Below, piece after piece: positions 12,870 to 26,000 of a DNA stretch of 64,000 nucleotides. The stretch spans positions 9,927,882-9,991,881 of the forward strand of contig NC_063066.1 of assembly GCF_018812025.1 (NCBI RefSeq). The letters are read 5' to 3'. This DNA comes from Megalobrama amblycephala (Eukaryota; Chordata; Actinopteri; Cypriniformes; Xenocyprididae). The stretch's first letter is position 1; the number at the start of each line of letters is the position of its first letter. A program made the position numbers and the translations under genes. The notes beneath the pieces were generated by a model. It ran no database searches. It was not told where the DNA came from and was given only the letters and a program-made list of their open reading frames with translations.

Positions 12870-13353
12870 TTCTGTTATAATAAAAAATAAATATATATTT
12901 AGAGCAATTTTAGAAACTTAGAAGGTCTTATAAGTAAAACACATGGCAAAACAGATTTCATTCAATGTAAAGAAATGTAAAACATCGTCACAACACAAGC
13001 TATTAAGTCAAAATAAACTACTGGAATGTGTCTCCAAAGAACTTTTTCGCTTACAATGGTCATTTTTAACTCACCTTCACAAGTTCAGGTCTAAAACAAA
13101 AGTCATACAGCATACACAACACGAAGAGAAAACCAACCCATCATATAACTTAGAGTTCAGCACCGAAATGATATCTTGCGAAACTATTTCCAGTCTCAGA
13201 CATATTACAGTTAATAATAAAATAGCAATACGAAAAAAAGAACCTTACGCACACAACTGTACACATGCAGAGTAACGTTACATGGTCTTTTAGAAATACA
13301 GAGAGAAAGAGAAAGGGGAGCACGCGGGACTGTTTCCACGCGCTAAAACTTAC

Positions 13354-13450
13354 CGTTCACTCAGCTGAATGAGGTAACCACGTCCCTTCACACATCAAAA
13401 CATGAACGTAGATGGTTAAAAACCATGAAGCCTGTTTACGTATCCAGATT
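13354..13450 (-). other. p2ry4: Probable non-coding 5' exon of p2ry4
   Basis: On the minus strand a consensus donor (AACG then GTAAGTTTTAG) lies at 13353 and pairs naturally with the acceptor at 12872-12874, giving an intron of about 480 bp. The upstream sequence to about 13550 is relatively GC-rich with CpGs, as expected for a transcription start. The 5' boundary of this exon is a guess. Confidence 0.5.
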
Positions 13451-13720
13451 TATCGGATTGGAAGTGCTCGAGTTGAAATGGTCCCACTGGAGTAGGTGAG
13501 CGCGTGAGCTGATGGGCGGGGAATCGGTGCCAAATTGAGTTTCTTCCTGCAGCGCCTCGAAACGAATCCCCCAACGTGTAATGTTGACAGGTATTGCTTA
13601 ATATCTCATCACTTTTCTTAAATACCACGAGAAACCTGCTACGGTATTAAAAGAAGTTGGTTTTATAAATCCTAGATATTTTCTAATTTCTAAGTGTAAT
13701 TTGTTTCCAATTGTTTAAAA

Positions 13721-14144
13721 TCCCAAGTGAAAAAAGTACACTTCTATAATGTACTTAAAGTGCTCTATTTTCATGCACTAATTTTGTAGCCTACTTAATA
13801 TACTAAAATTCTTCTTTAGTACTTCTTAAGATCATCTTAAGAACATCTAAGTGTACTCAACTGTGCTATTTTGAGACACCATGAAATATGAACTAAAATG
13901 TGCTTTTAATATACCATCTCTGTATTTGAAAAATGTAGATACCACTTATAGTAGGCTACATTTGAACTCATAGCACATTTTACTTCATTTCATGGTGTCT
14001 CAAAATAGCACAGTTGAATACACTTAGATGTTCTTAAGATGATCTTAAGATGATCTAATTTTTAGTATATTAAGTACAAAATTAGTGCATGAAAATAGAG
14101 CACTTTAAGTACATTATAGAAATGTACTTTTTATTCACCTGGGA
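13721..14144. mobile_element. Long-arm palindromic MITE
   Basis: TCCCAAGTGAAAAAAGTAC on the left is matched by GTACTTTTTATTCACCTGGGA on the right. The complementarity continues for about 190 bases per arm, including CATGGTGTCTCAAAATAGCACAG and its mirror. It lies just upstream of the p2ry4 5' exon. No coding content. Confidence 0.85.
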
Positions 14145-14509
14145 TCACCTCATTATCATCACGCGCTTATCAGCTTCTGCCATCTTTGCCCATCAAACTG
14201 ACAGTAGTAAATTTACAGTCGAAGCTCATCTCACTTGCCCTTTAAACATCATATGTTGGCTCTCGTAAATGATACAGCCCAGTTTTTATGATAAAATCCT
14301 TGAAGGTAAATTATAGGACAACTCCAACGCAAACATGGTGCTGTTTTCTTTCAACTCCTGTTTTTCAACTCCAGACATCTGACGCTCTTAATCTTTTGAT
14401 TTCAGAATATTTTAGAACGTTTTTGTTGGTTTTTATGATACTTTTTTATTTCACTTCCAGCAAGCACCATGTGACATTGTTGGTTAAAACATGAGGAATT
14501 GTGTGTACA

Positions 14510-14666
14510 CAAGGGCGTAGATTTGGTTTCAACTTTGGGGGGTTGAATGTTGGTATGGTTGTATTGTATTGGGGGGGGGGGGGGGGGGGGGGTTGTAATT
14601 GATGGATTTGAATATTGGGGGGGGGGGGGGGGGGGTAGTTTGTCCCCCCCAACAAACTACGCCCCT
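14510..14666. mobile_element. Tiny MITE carrying two poly-G tracts
   Basis: Ends AGGGGCGTAGTTTG-like: AGGGCGTAGATTTG on the left and CAAACTACGCCCCT on the right. Between them are uninterrupted G runs of 22 (14571-14592) and 19 (14617-14635) bases. The plus strand could form G-quadruplexes; assembly length of the runs is uncertain. Confidence 0.65.
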
Positions 14667-16860
14667 GTGTGTACATCCCAAATTTCCAAAGAAATTACAG
14701 TATTGTCAGTGTCCAGTAACAGAGAAGAATTTCAGGTGTTTCCCAAGAGTTCTAGGAGAGTTTATGCATATTTGTTTAGTAGACTAAAGTTAATATTTAG
14801 TAAAAAGTAAAACGTATTCGCATTTAACCAATGAGTGGTTGGAGGTGCACTCAGAGAGGAGATTTTATCACAGAAGTTAATGCTCATTTGCTGGAACTGA
14901 TTCTTTAGCAACATATACACTCAATATAATCAGTATGATGGAAACACACACATTTATATTAAACTACACAGATATGATGGTAAATACTAAATAATATGAT
15001 CTGTGTTTAGGGCAGACCATCGTGAACATGGAAGAGCAAGTGTCTGGAAAGCTAAATGAACAGGGCAAAAGGTCACTGCAAGACAGTCCTTTATCTGCTA
15101 GTGATCTGTTTGAGTGCCATGCCTCTGAGTTAAAGTTCACATTGAATATTCACACAATGGATTTATGATGTTGACTGCAGTAATAAACTGCGAAGTTTGT
15201 GGTTAAATAATCTGTGAAATAGTTTTCAAATCCATTTGACATAGATTTAGTAGGCTATTATATATTGCTGACATTAAGGGATAATAAAATCATATTAAAT
15301 ACAATATACGTATACAATTTGCGTTGTGTATCCTGAGATAAAAAAAATATATGAGCTGTGTGAAAGCTGGGGAGATTAGTTTGCGGTGTTGGTACGCTAA
15401 GACCCACTTCCTTTGCAGTGCTGACCTGATGGTTAGTCCGAGAGGGAGTTACAGGAAAGTGCATAAATAGTACAGGAATTTGAGTGGGACAATGACTCAG
15501 TAATGTGATGTGAACCGTAGGTCACCAGAAATACAGCTCAGATTCACTCTTCATCTCTGGCTTACATAATAATCTAATGACTGACAGATGAAGTCAGGAA
15601 AGCTAATGCAGAATACACACCTCCTCTCCACCCGCTTTTTATTTGCGTCACGACAAAGCAGATAGTTAGAAAGAGCCAAGATCAGTCACAAACTACTGGA
15701 GGGACAATTTTTTGAGAGAGCGGAAAGAAAGTTGTGTATTTGTGATAAGCTAAGATGTAATAACCAGACTCACTGAGATGCATTATCCGGCGGATGTGAA
15801 CTCATGCTGAACTTTCTCCATCTCCTTCTCTCTGTCTGTCTGTCTATCTATCTATCCATCTGCAGTTATGTAAGACATGTCTCTGGACATTTTTAGGACA
15901 TGCTGATGTCATTACAAACTCTCCAAACTCATTGTTTTTGTCTGAGAGGCAACTCTATCCCAAAGCAAGCATAGTCCCTAAAGATCCTGTTTCTGTACAT
16001 ACAACCTTCTGTACCACATTTGTTTAAGTTTAAAGATGATCAAATATTGGCACTGAATAGTAATATTTGACTTAGATTAAAAAGCACCCTTTAATCACTC
16101 TTTTTCTGTGACTTTATAAAACATCACTATAATCCAAAGATAATACATAAGTTATCAAATTACAAAGTGGGAGGTGGGGTAATTCACTTAACGTTGACAT
16201 CATAAATTAGAGCGTAGCTAGTTGGCCTTAATAGTTTTATAGTTTGATAAGAATAAAAAGCAAATAAAATGACATTTACACACAAAAATTTACAGTCTGT
16301 ATTAAATCTCTTTGAAAAAACAGGTTACACCTTCAATGTTCAGGAAAAATGTGAACAGTTATTCTGTTACCTGATTTTGCAGGTAATATTTACAGTTGAT
16401 CCAGCCATGAAAGACTACTCTGGAAATCATTATATTTGTTCAAGTAAGCATTAAACCTACAGTACATGAGCTTATCTCCTTAAGTAAAGGGGAGAACAGC
16501 AATTAAATCCCTGGGGTAAACAGTAAAATAGGTATTCCTCTTAAAAGGACCAGCTGACTCCTTTAGCAAACAATTGGTTTATGCACTTTTAAAAGGTAGT
16601 ATATACAGTAGCTTGGGGTCTCTTATGAATAAATACAGTAATTAGGCTCAAAACAGGGATGTAGACAAGCTGTAATACATTCACCAGACAAGGTATTGAA
16701 CCACAACATAACATTTCTTAGATAAGACATGGATGAATTTGCTATTATATACACAGTATTTACGGATGAGTATCAAGACGCTCAATATAGAATAAACAAT
16801 AAAAGAGTCTGTGTTTTTGTGATAGATATGATTTGTTTGGATTGTTAGAAGCATGTATTT
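14667..16860. other. Spacer between p2ry4 upstream region and inppl1 3' end
   Basis: No coding exon seen. A short TCTG/TCTA tract is at about 15830-15855. Otherwise AT-rich single-copy-looking sequence. Confidence 0.4.
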
Positions 16861-16861
16861 G

Positions 16862-16867
16862 TTTATT
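16862..16867 (-). terminator. inppl1: Possible inppl1 poly(A) signal
   Basis: AATAAA on the minus strand about 180 bases beyond the inppl1 stop codon. This is the first canonical hexamer after the stop that I noticed; usage is not shown. Confidence 0.4.
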
Positions 16868-17047
16868 CCGCAGGACCACAGGGACAGAATGAACACTTAC
16901 CGGTAGTGTGATGAGCATTATTATGAATGGAATTTAAAGTTTTGAAATTACAAAGGAGAGTAAAAAAATATGTATTAGGAATGCAAATATTGAACTTGTC
17001 ATGAGTCTCCTGATATGACACCTGATAGTCTCTCAGGCTCTTTTTGT

Positions 17048-20000
17048 TCAGTCCCAGATCTTGGGAAGGTTCTCCAAGATTCTTCGCCGATGAGATGGGT
17101 TAGACACACCCGCTGCACACAGCTCCTCATCAGTAATACCACTGCAGAATAAAAGAACACACTTTTGGCAACTTTTTGTTCAATAAGCACTGTTGCTGCT
17201 TAGAGTCATTGAATAAAGCACATGGCAGTGAAAACAGAAGAAAATGAGGAAGATTTCAGATTTTGCGCCACATCGACATCAGCCTCACCTGAAGTAATCA
17301 AGATCATCCCAGCCACTGTGGCTGAGGTCCAGCGTGTAACGCTGCAAACCCAGAGTGCTGAGCAGTTCCCGCACTGTTTCTGGGGCTCCATGTAAGACTG
17401 ACACCTGCAGACACACATTATCTTTGTATTTATCAAGCCAAACCCAAAAGCTAATCCTTAAGTCCATATTTACATAGTTCACTGAAAAACATAATCCATA
17501 ACAGAGATCTACCCGGCTCACCTCTTTCTCCCAGCTGTAGTTTCTTTCATTAGCTAAACCATAGTCATACCCATGATGCCTTTGCTGAGAAGACATTTCA
17601 TGAAATTGGTACTTTCTGTCTACTGGCTGAAAATCCACCTCACTTAGTGATTTAGCAATTTGGAGAGCTGTAAGAGAGTTGTCTCCTGAAACTGTAGTTG
17701 GCTGCTCTACAATCCAGGGTGCTGAGGATTCGTGGATGGGAACCCTTGTGGATACATAGGGGTATAGCTTTGGTCCATTTTGCATTGGCATGGGCCGGCC
17801 TTGATGCTGTCTGTGATAGTCCTTTCTGACTTTGTCTTTGAGTGGCGTCTGGATGTCCCGAGAAAAAACAGAATGGTTCATGTAGGAGTTTGTGAGTTTT
17901 TTGACTGATAATACTGAACCCTGTGTCATATTGTTCTTTTGGGGCTGCAACTGTAAAGATGGATTTGAGGAAGGAGTGTGTCTTTGATTTGGGGATGTAT
18001 TAGGAACATCTGGACCTGGGAAAAGCTGATAAGAGGATGCGGTCAACGACAGTTCATTTTGAGTATCACAAGATGGCTTATAGGGTGCTAAGGAGCCAGG
18101 AATCTCAATCTCTGTGAAGTCGGATCTCCGAGCGGACCTTTTGCCATGGCTGTGACCTCCGGTCACTCTAGGGAGCTGTATCACAGCATCTTTGGCCCGT
18201 ACTAATTGTGATTCTTTGCTGGATGAGGGAATCTCTTCGACTCTCTGCAACACAGGCAGCCCTTCAAAGATGAAGTACGCAGGATTGGTGTAGCTGTTTG
18301 GAGCTGCCGTATACGAGGCTGGTGGTGCTCTACAGTGGGAACATGAAGTGCAAGTCATCCAACAGAATATGCTAGTGGAACATAAGGAGATCTGACAAGT
18401 GTGTCAAAATTGGCTAATTTTTAACTCACTGGGTGGGGAACGCACAGGAAGAAGGACGAGACAAATGGTCCTTCGTCATTTCCTTCTCAGCCCTCTCATT
18501 ACAGAGCCACTCTGTAATGTGCAGAAGACATGGTGCATGGCAAACTGTTTACATTTTGTAGATATATGTGGCAGAGCCACTGGGTATTTAGTGTGCATCA
18601 AGAGTCATATTTCAGTGAAGGTCATGATGCATCTGGACAAGATCAGGCAGCAAGGAGCCAAAAGAGGAGGCCATGGTAGATAAAAAAGTAAAAACAGATC
18701 CAAAGCAGAGGAGGAACTTTAAAGCAGGAAGAAATTTAAGGCGGAAAAATGCAGGGCATATTTGAAAAAATTATATTTTAATGCCACGTGGATAACCCAC
18801 CATAGACCCTTTCCCGGATCCTTCTGCGGTCTGGTGGTACATAGACCCTGATTCGTCCACGAATAGAGCCCATCTCCTCTCCTCTGTGAGTCAAGCATGT
18901 CTCAAATGGATCCGATGATTTCCCTGTTATGGAGCGAAGAGGCACACAGCACTCCCCTGTAATGGCATAACTCCCATTACATATACAATCAATATGACCA
19001 CAATGATTCAGCAGAATTAAGGAGTTCAACAAAGTGCTCTTAATTCACCAAAAATAAAAGGATGTGTTATGTAGTTGGCTATGACTATGGCCAAACCACT
19101 GACTTGATGAGCTTGACCATTTACCATATGACTCAAAGCCATCACATGACTTCACAGACAACAGCAAGTGCTGATCCCGGAGATGCTCTAAATCCGAGAA
19201 AACTGGGTGGAACTGAAAAACAGGAGGGACAAATGAGATATTTGATTTGGTGTACCAACCCTAAAGTGTCAAATCATTATGAAACTAAGCATAGCTTCAA
19301 ATTATCATACTGAGCCTAATGATCTGTATCACAACCTTGGGAAACTGTTTTGAAGACCAGCCAAGTTTGAGAAACCCTGGCACCTCACAGCACTGTGAGT
19401 CATTCTCGGCAGAACGGCGAAGCTCTAAACAGAAGGAGGAGCATAAAGTCACAAAAAAAAAAAAGAACTGTCACAATTATCTCATGATCTCCTGATATTT
19501 CAAAAGGAAACAGACTAGTAACAAAGCATTGCATGATTGCTAGCCTGATTGATTATTGCACAAAAGATACCTTATACCTTCAAGACAGCGGGAGTGGAAC
19601 TCGATGAAAAACTTGGCCTTGCTAGCCGTTTTCACTATGGCCTCAATCACCTCCAGCTCAATGCTGGCTCTCTCTGAACCTGAGTCTACATCAACAGAGA
19701 TGGAAAAAAAGGACTGTGACATGGTTATGACACTAAGTGAAACAGTAAACAAATACTCAATTTTAAAAATCATTTATTCACCCTCAAGTGTTCCAAATGC
19801 CATAAGACTTTTGTTCATCTTCGAAACAAATACAAATACACAGCTGCAGCGTGTTGAGCTGTCTTGGCCACAGTAATAAAGAGATTGTAAAAGAACCAAT
19901 TTCATTTAGGATTTTATTTAATAAACCCTGATGAAATCATATACATCGAACACATCAAATATGGTAAATGCATGATGTGTGAGAACCACTGAGATTTGTT

Positions 20001-23000
20001 TTGAGCTCTCAGGTTTTATTAAAATATTTTTATTTGTATTTCTAAGATGGTATGGAATGGCATAAGGGTGAGTAACTAATGACAGAAGCTGAAATAGTTT
20101 TAGGGCTTTCCCATGTTGGTGCTGTTAAAATGAACCAGCCTTGAAACCACCCGTGGAAAAAATGTGTTCAGTGGTAAAGGGAAATGGTAGTTCCTTAATG
20201 AAATGCAAGTTCAGCAACCCCTAATATAACTTCTTTAAGTTATGAAATGACCTAAAGGTCAAAAACTTAATTCTCAGAGAGACAAGCTGAAAAGACTTCA
20301 TACCTGTTCTGGTAAACTGTGATATTACACCAACTTCAAAAGTTGCAAAAACAGGAGAGTGATCACTAGTGAAGATGTCGTCTGTGCAACCTGATGATCA
20401 GAAACAAACAATCAATTTTAAATATTTGTTTTATTACTATATGCATTTTGTTGTCAGTTATGCTGGGTACACACTAGCCCCGATTTTCACTCGCCAGCAG
20501 TTTTCTGGAAATCTCAACAAATGCCTGATTGTCACTCGTGACAATCACGTAGTGTGTATTATCAAAGACGCGATCTTAGAAAAGTGCCATTCCTTTGTCG
20601 ATGCCCATGAGATATTTAGCATGCTGGACCTGTCTGCGACTCAAGAGTCCTGCAGTGTGAAATGTAATTTGACTGGAAATTACATCAGTGACAACCGAGA
20701 ACAAGATACAAGGCAAGTAAAGTTCAGGAAAGAGTTGCTTCAGACTTGACTGACAGACTGGCATTCTGACACCACAAGCTTCATGCTTTATATCCTTATG
20801 TCCTTTTTTTGTTGCAATCATTCTGCTTATTGTACATAAAATACAAGTAGGTATATATCAGTAGTCCCATATTTATAATTGTGACCTCAGAGTTTTCTTA
20901 CAATGTCTAACAATGTCAAACCATTGAAACAGATGTTTACATCTACCAATGTCAAAGAGAGAGAGAGAGCCCTATAAATATAAATACTATAGTAATTGTT
21001 CTGTTGGAATTGCTCTGTAGAGATAGATGCCCCTTTTTTACATTTGAGCCACTGCCCCAGAGGAAGTCTCTGCACGACTCTGTATACCAGTGGCCTGTTG
21101 CACAAAGCCGGTTTCAGTTTCTACCCAGGCAAGTTCAAGAGTAGTTTGAGCAAACTCTGTTTTTTCAGGAGCAGGTTTATTCTAGTTTAGAACTAGGGCT
21201 GCACGATTAATCGCATGCTATTCTCACGCGCATTTCGTCAGTAAAGCCGGTTCCCTGATTACCGCTAAATCGCCATCACCTGTTTTTAAACGGAGCGCCT
21301 TTTAATAGACGGAGCCGTAGTTCACGGACAAGCCACGCAATATCGCGTTCATTATCGCAGGCGATTCATCTGCGATATGAACGCGATATTGCGTGGCTTT
21401 TCAGTGAGCTACGGCTCCGTCTATTAAATGCCGCTTCATTTGAAAGCAGGTGATGGTGATTTAGCGGTAATCAGGGAACCGGCTTTACTGACGAAATGCG
21501 CGTGAGAATAGCATGCGATTAATCGTGCAGCCCTATTTAGAACTCGACCAATCAGGTGTGAGTAGTGACCTGTATTTGATGCAATAAAGCCACTCCCCTG
21601 CATCTCTCACTCCAAATTAAATCATTTTATAGTGAAAACATTTTAGAGACAAAATTGCTCATCTTTTGCTGTTAATTATTTATTATATTTATATTAAATG
21701 TCACACTTTCAGGTGCACGCACTTCAGAGTTAATCGCAAAACTCTGGATTAAATCTGAATTGACAGAGAATGTTTATATTGAGCTTTGTGAGCCTGTTGA
21801 GCCTGATCTAAACCAGTTTGGACTTATCTGGATTTGTCAACTCCAAACCTACTCTGAAACGTTTTTTTGCATGAAGCTAGTTTGTTCAACTAGCTTCATG
21901 CAACAGGCCACAGGGATGTCCAGTCCTGCTCCTGGAGGACCACTGTCCTGCAAAGTTTAGCTTCAACCCCAATTAAACAAACCTGAACCAGTTAATCAAT
22001 GTCTTGCTAGGCATACTAGAAACTTCCAGGTAGGCGTGTGTTGAGACAAGTTGGAGCTAAACTCTGCATGACAGTGGCCCTCCAGGACAGAGTTTGGACA
22101 CCCCTGCTGTATACACTGGATTAATATTGAGTATCTGCCGATACAGAGTCCTGATCTGATACTCTTCTTTGTGCTTGGTGCACTTTTTGGTGCCTTAAGT
22201 AGGCTAAATTAAAGTTATTAAAATCAATCCAATGTAATTAATAACTTTAATGTATTCGCACCAAGCACTAGGAAAATACATGTATTAATTAGACCAATCT
22301 TTTTACCTTTTTATGTATCTTTAAAAAATTAGGACCAGTCAACTTTTCTAGATACTACTTTATGCAATCAGTCACAGTACTCAGTTTTGGTATATACTCA
22401 ATATTAAATGACTCCGATAGGATAGGGGGCAAAAAAAAAAGTGCCGTTATGTGCTGATGCTTTGAAAACAAACCCAAAGGTTCAAAAACCGAAATATAAA
22501 AGTGTGGTGAGCAAAGCTATGCATTTTGCCACCTTATCCTGCATCGTCATTAACAAGCGACAGGGACAGCGGCTGCTTTGATGATGTAAACGCACCACAG
22601 TTCAGATCCAAATAATATAATGTGAACACAATCCAGCAGAGGAGGGGGGGAGTAAACAAACAAGGGTTCGGACCAGGCAATCGAACCAAGTGTAAAAGCA
22701 CCCTTAGTCAAAGGCCCTGTTTACACCTGATATTAAAATGCATTTTGGTCTATTGGAACACTAAATACAGGTGTAAATGGGGTCTAAAACATTTTGAGCT
22801 TGTCCACTTTCGACCACTTCCAGAGGTAGTCGAAAACGCATTCGACCAGATTACTTTCGTAATGTGGTCGAATGCATTCAAACAACCACAAAAGATGCCT
22901 ACTTGTCACTTACTGACTTAATGTGTAAACATTATGGGAAGCACGCTAGCCAGACTTTGTCAGCTGAAGACCAAAGTTTGGTTAGAAGATGAAAAATTAA

Positions 23001-26000
23001 CCAAGCACAATGTTACCATTCCTGATTTCTACCATGCAGTCACTGTGTTCGGCATTGCCTTTTGGCTATCAGAGCAGAAACGAAAGTTGCTGTTCTCTGT
23101 GTTTTTTCCGTCATCTGCGGTCGTGTTCATATGTAAATTGCATGACCTTATTTCATCCATTAGATAGAAAGATCTGAAAAAACCCATACATTTACCCACC
23201 CATAGACCCTTCCCTAGAAGAAATCAGGATAGAAGTGGTTGAAAGTGGACAAAAGAGACGGATTAAAATACCAGTTGTAAACGGGAATGTGTCTCCCTCG
23301 TCTACTTGTGGTCCAATCGACCAAAACGCATCTTAATACCAGGTGTAAACAGGGCCTAAGATTTTAATGGACATGCCAAAAAGTCCTACCTATCGGTTCT
23401 ATTCATCCAACACATTACAGATTTATGTAATGTGGAGATTTTTTTATATAATGAGACGGCAAGCATACAAACCATCCTCTGAATTGTACATCAAATTCCC
23501 ATCACATTGAATGCTGCCATTTAAATTGTTAATTAAAACACTAATGTAAGGAAGTTATAAAATACTAAGCATTTGGTCAGAGTATATGTTGGAGGCCTTT
23601 GCTGAGGAGACTGAATTCACATGTTTAGAGCAGACAGACAGACAGGATATGACTCTGATTGTGGACCACAGACCAACAATCATACCCAGAGTAAACCTTT
23701 GCAGTGCAGTGCAGCTACACACATCTCATTCCAACATGCTACAAAAATAGCAGTCCAATGTTTTAGTTTCTTTCCTCAAGCTAAAGTGCAAACCAACAAA
23801 GGAGTTTGTCTAGCCACTTTGAGTATTAATAAGACATTGTAATGCACTAAACAATTGCAAACATTATGGCTGCTACATTGTTCCTGTTTTTATATGATTT
23901 GACAAACGCTTATGAGAATACGAAGTGAAAGAAATAGAAAAATATACCATATGAGGTACAGGTTATGTGAGACTCTGGGTAGGACTTCCACAGAACTCTG
24001 TCACACCATGAGGGCCCGTTGACTTGCACCTAAAGAAAGTTTATATAGTTTTAATAAAGAAAGGTTCGAAATTGTAATCTTCTATGTTGTCACACATGAT
24101 AATCCCAATCATAACACCTGTTTTGATTCATAGGCTATCAAGAGTGTAAATAGAAAGTCATTTCAGTAGCAATAGACACTGACAGAATAAATGAAATAGA
24201 AAGTCTTACCCCACTGGACTTGTATTTCTGCCATAGATAACAGTCTCTAGAACCACGTTCATATCGATAGGTGGGTGGAAACAAAATCTTCTCCTCCTCT
24301 TAACAGAGAGAGCAAGAACAAAATAAAATGTCTGTTAATGCTTTTTTTGGCCCGAATGTTGCTGCGTAGCCTCATCTATTGATTTCGTGTGTGTATGGTG
24401 TCCGTGGGAGTGGAAGAGCAGCCGCTGTTCTTACTAAAGTTAAAAAAGGCCTTTCTTCTGTGCCGCTCTCTGGTCAATTGGTCTGCACACATCAGCTCCT
24501 CGAATTCTCGCTTTGAAACATGCTTCAATATGTCCTGCAAAAGAAAGGCCTCAGTCAGGGACAGCTGACCTTCAATGTATGATATAAGTGAGCACAAGGA
24601 TTTACAGAACAACTAAAATGATTCAATGTGCTTAATGGGGTCTCCTTGGAGCAATGTTTAAATGGCTATAGATCACAGTTAATAAAAAGCAGTGAGCAGG
24701 AACAAGTAAAACTGGAGTGACTAATATCTACACAGAAATAAGCTATAATATAAGCTGTGTAACCAGTGCATCCAGGTCCAGGCGGTAGTTCAGGTCTCCA
24801 CACCAAAAGAGATGATTGAAACGAAGGCTAATGTCAAAAGTGCTGAGCTGCTTTTCTCCAAGAGACAAAAGTCTGAGGATATCTTGGAAGTTGTGGTTCC
24901 TCCTAAGAAAAGAAAGAGGAACAATGCAAAACAGACACTCTCACTTACATTATCGTTCAAAAGCTTGGTGCCAGTAAGGTTTTTGAAAGAAGTCTCTTAT
25001 GCTTACCAAGGCTAAATTCATTTGATCAAAATGAAAATAAAAGAGTAATATTGTTAAAAAGAAAAACTCTACAGTATCAGATGAGCCTTCGGAAATTGTT
25101 CTAATGTGCTGATTTGGCACTTGCAAACATTTCTTCCTATTATTATCAATGTTTAAAACAGTTTTTTTGTGGAAACAGTGATAATTTTTTAGGATTCTTT
25201 GATGAACAGAAAGTTCAAATGGACAGCATTTATTTGAAATGGAAATCTTTAGTAACAGTGTAAGTCTTTACTGTCACTTAAGGCGTCCTTGCTGAATAAA
25301 AGTGTTCTTTTCTTTCAAAAAAATCTGAGCCCAAACTTTTGAACGGTAGGTTATAGTAGGCTATAGTAACATGTAATATTTTAGAATATTGTTTTTATTT
25401 GTTGTTTTTGTCTCCTAGCAACGAGGTGCATGTTTCCCCTTATGAAAAATAAGTTTATTCAAGTGTGCTATGACTAGTATACTTATTTTAAACTAAGGTG
25501 TGTGGCAAAAAGTTTTGACACAAATCAACCCGAATTCAAATCTGCTTTTTGCTGAACTCACTCTACTCCCTTTTCCCATCACATATCAAATCGGAAAGGC
25601 ATTTATTTTCAATAAAAATGAGGAAAATATTTGAAAAGTGGAAATAAATTGTGTAACGTGTGTTCAATAATAAAGTGTTTAGGTGTAGATGTAGGCTTTA
25701 CTGTCCCAATAAGGTGGCATCCATTTAATAATTTTTAATAAATATAATCATTTACTCTCTATGTTAGTATTGCATAGCCTACCGTTTAATGTAGCCTACA
25801 TCAACAATCAGGTGCAAATACTATCTGCCACTATTTAGAAGTATAAATAGCATCTAACTACAATTTACACTTATTGCAAAGAACATGTTTTTACATACTG
25901 TAAATAGAATCTAAAGCTATTTAAAGTGTAAATAGCAGCTATCACTAAGACAATAGGCCTATGCTATTTTTAGTTAGTGTAAATAGAATGTAGTTTCTAT

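Larger units (their letters stand above)
21088..22106. mobile_element. Element A: outer hAT-like MITE of a three-level nest
   Basis: The 8-bp sequence CTGTATAC lies at 21080-21087 and again at 22107-22114. Between them, the element begins CAG (21088-21090), is interrupted by element B, resumes CAGGGATGTCC at 21911 and ends GGACACCCCTG at 22106. Taken without the insertion it is about 196 bp with CAGGGRTGTCC terminal repeats and 8-bp duplications, as expected for a hAT-type MITE. It sits in inppl1 intron 18. Confidence 0.75.

Noticed and set aside
14446..14810. Proline- or glycine-run open frames
   Set aside because: Produced by poly-G/poly-C tracts in a small MITE.
17405..17521. Read-through frame joining the two 3' inppl1 exons without a splice
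   Set aside because: GTGAGC donor and CTGCAG acceptor are present and the read-through residues match no SHIP sequence, while the spliced join does.
20463..20740. Possible MITE sharing TACACACTAG-type sequence with 36064-36200
   Set aside because: Some similarity is visible, but I could not define paired termini or a target duplication.
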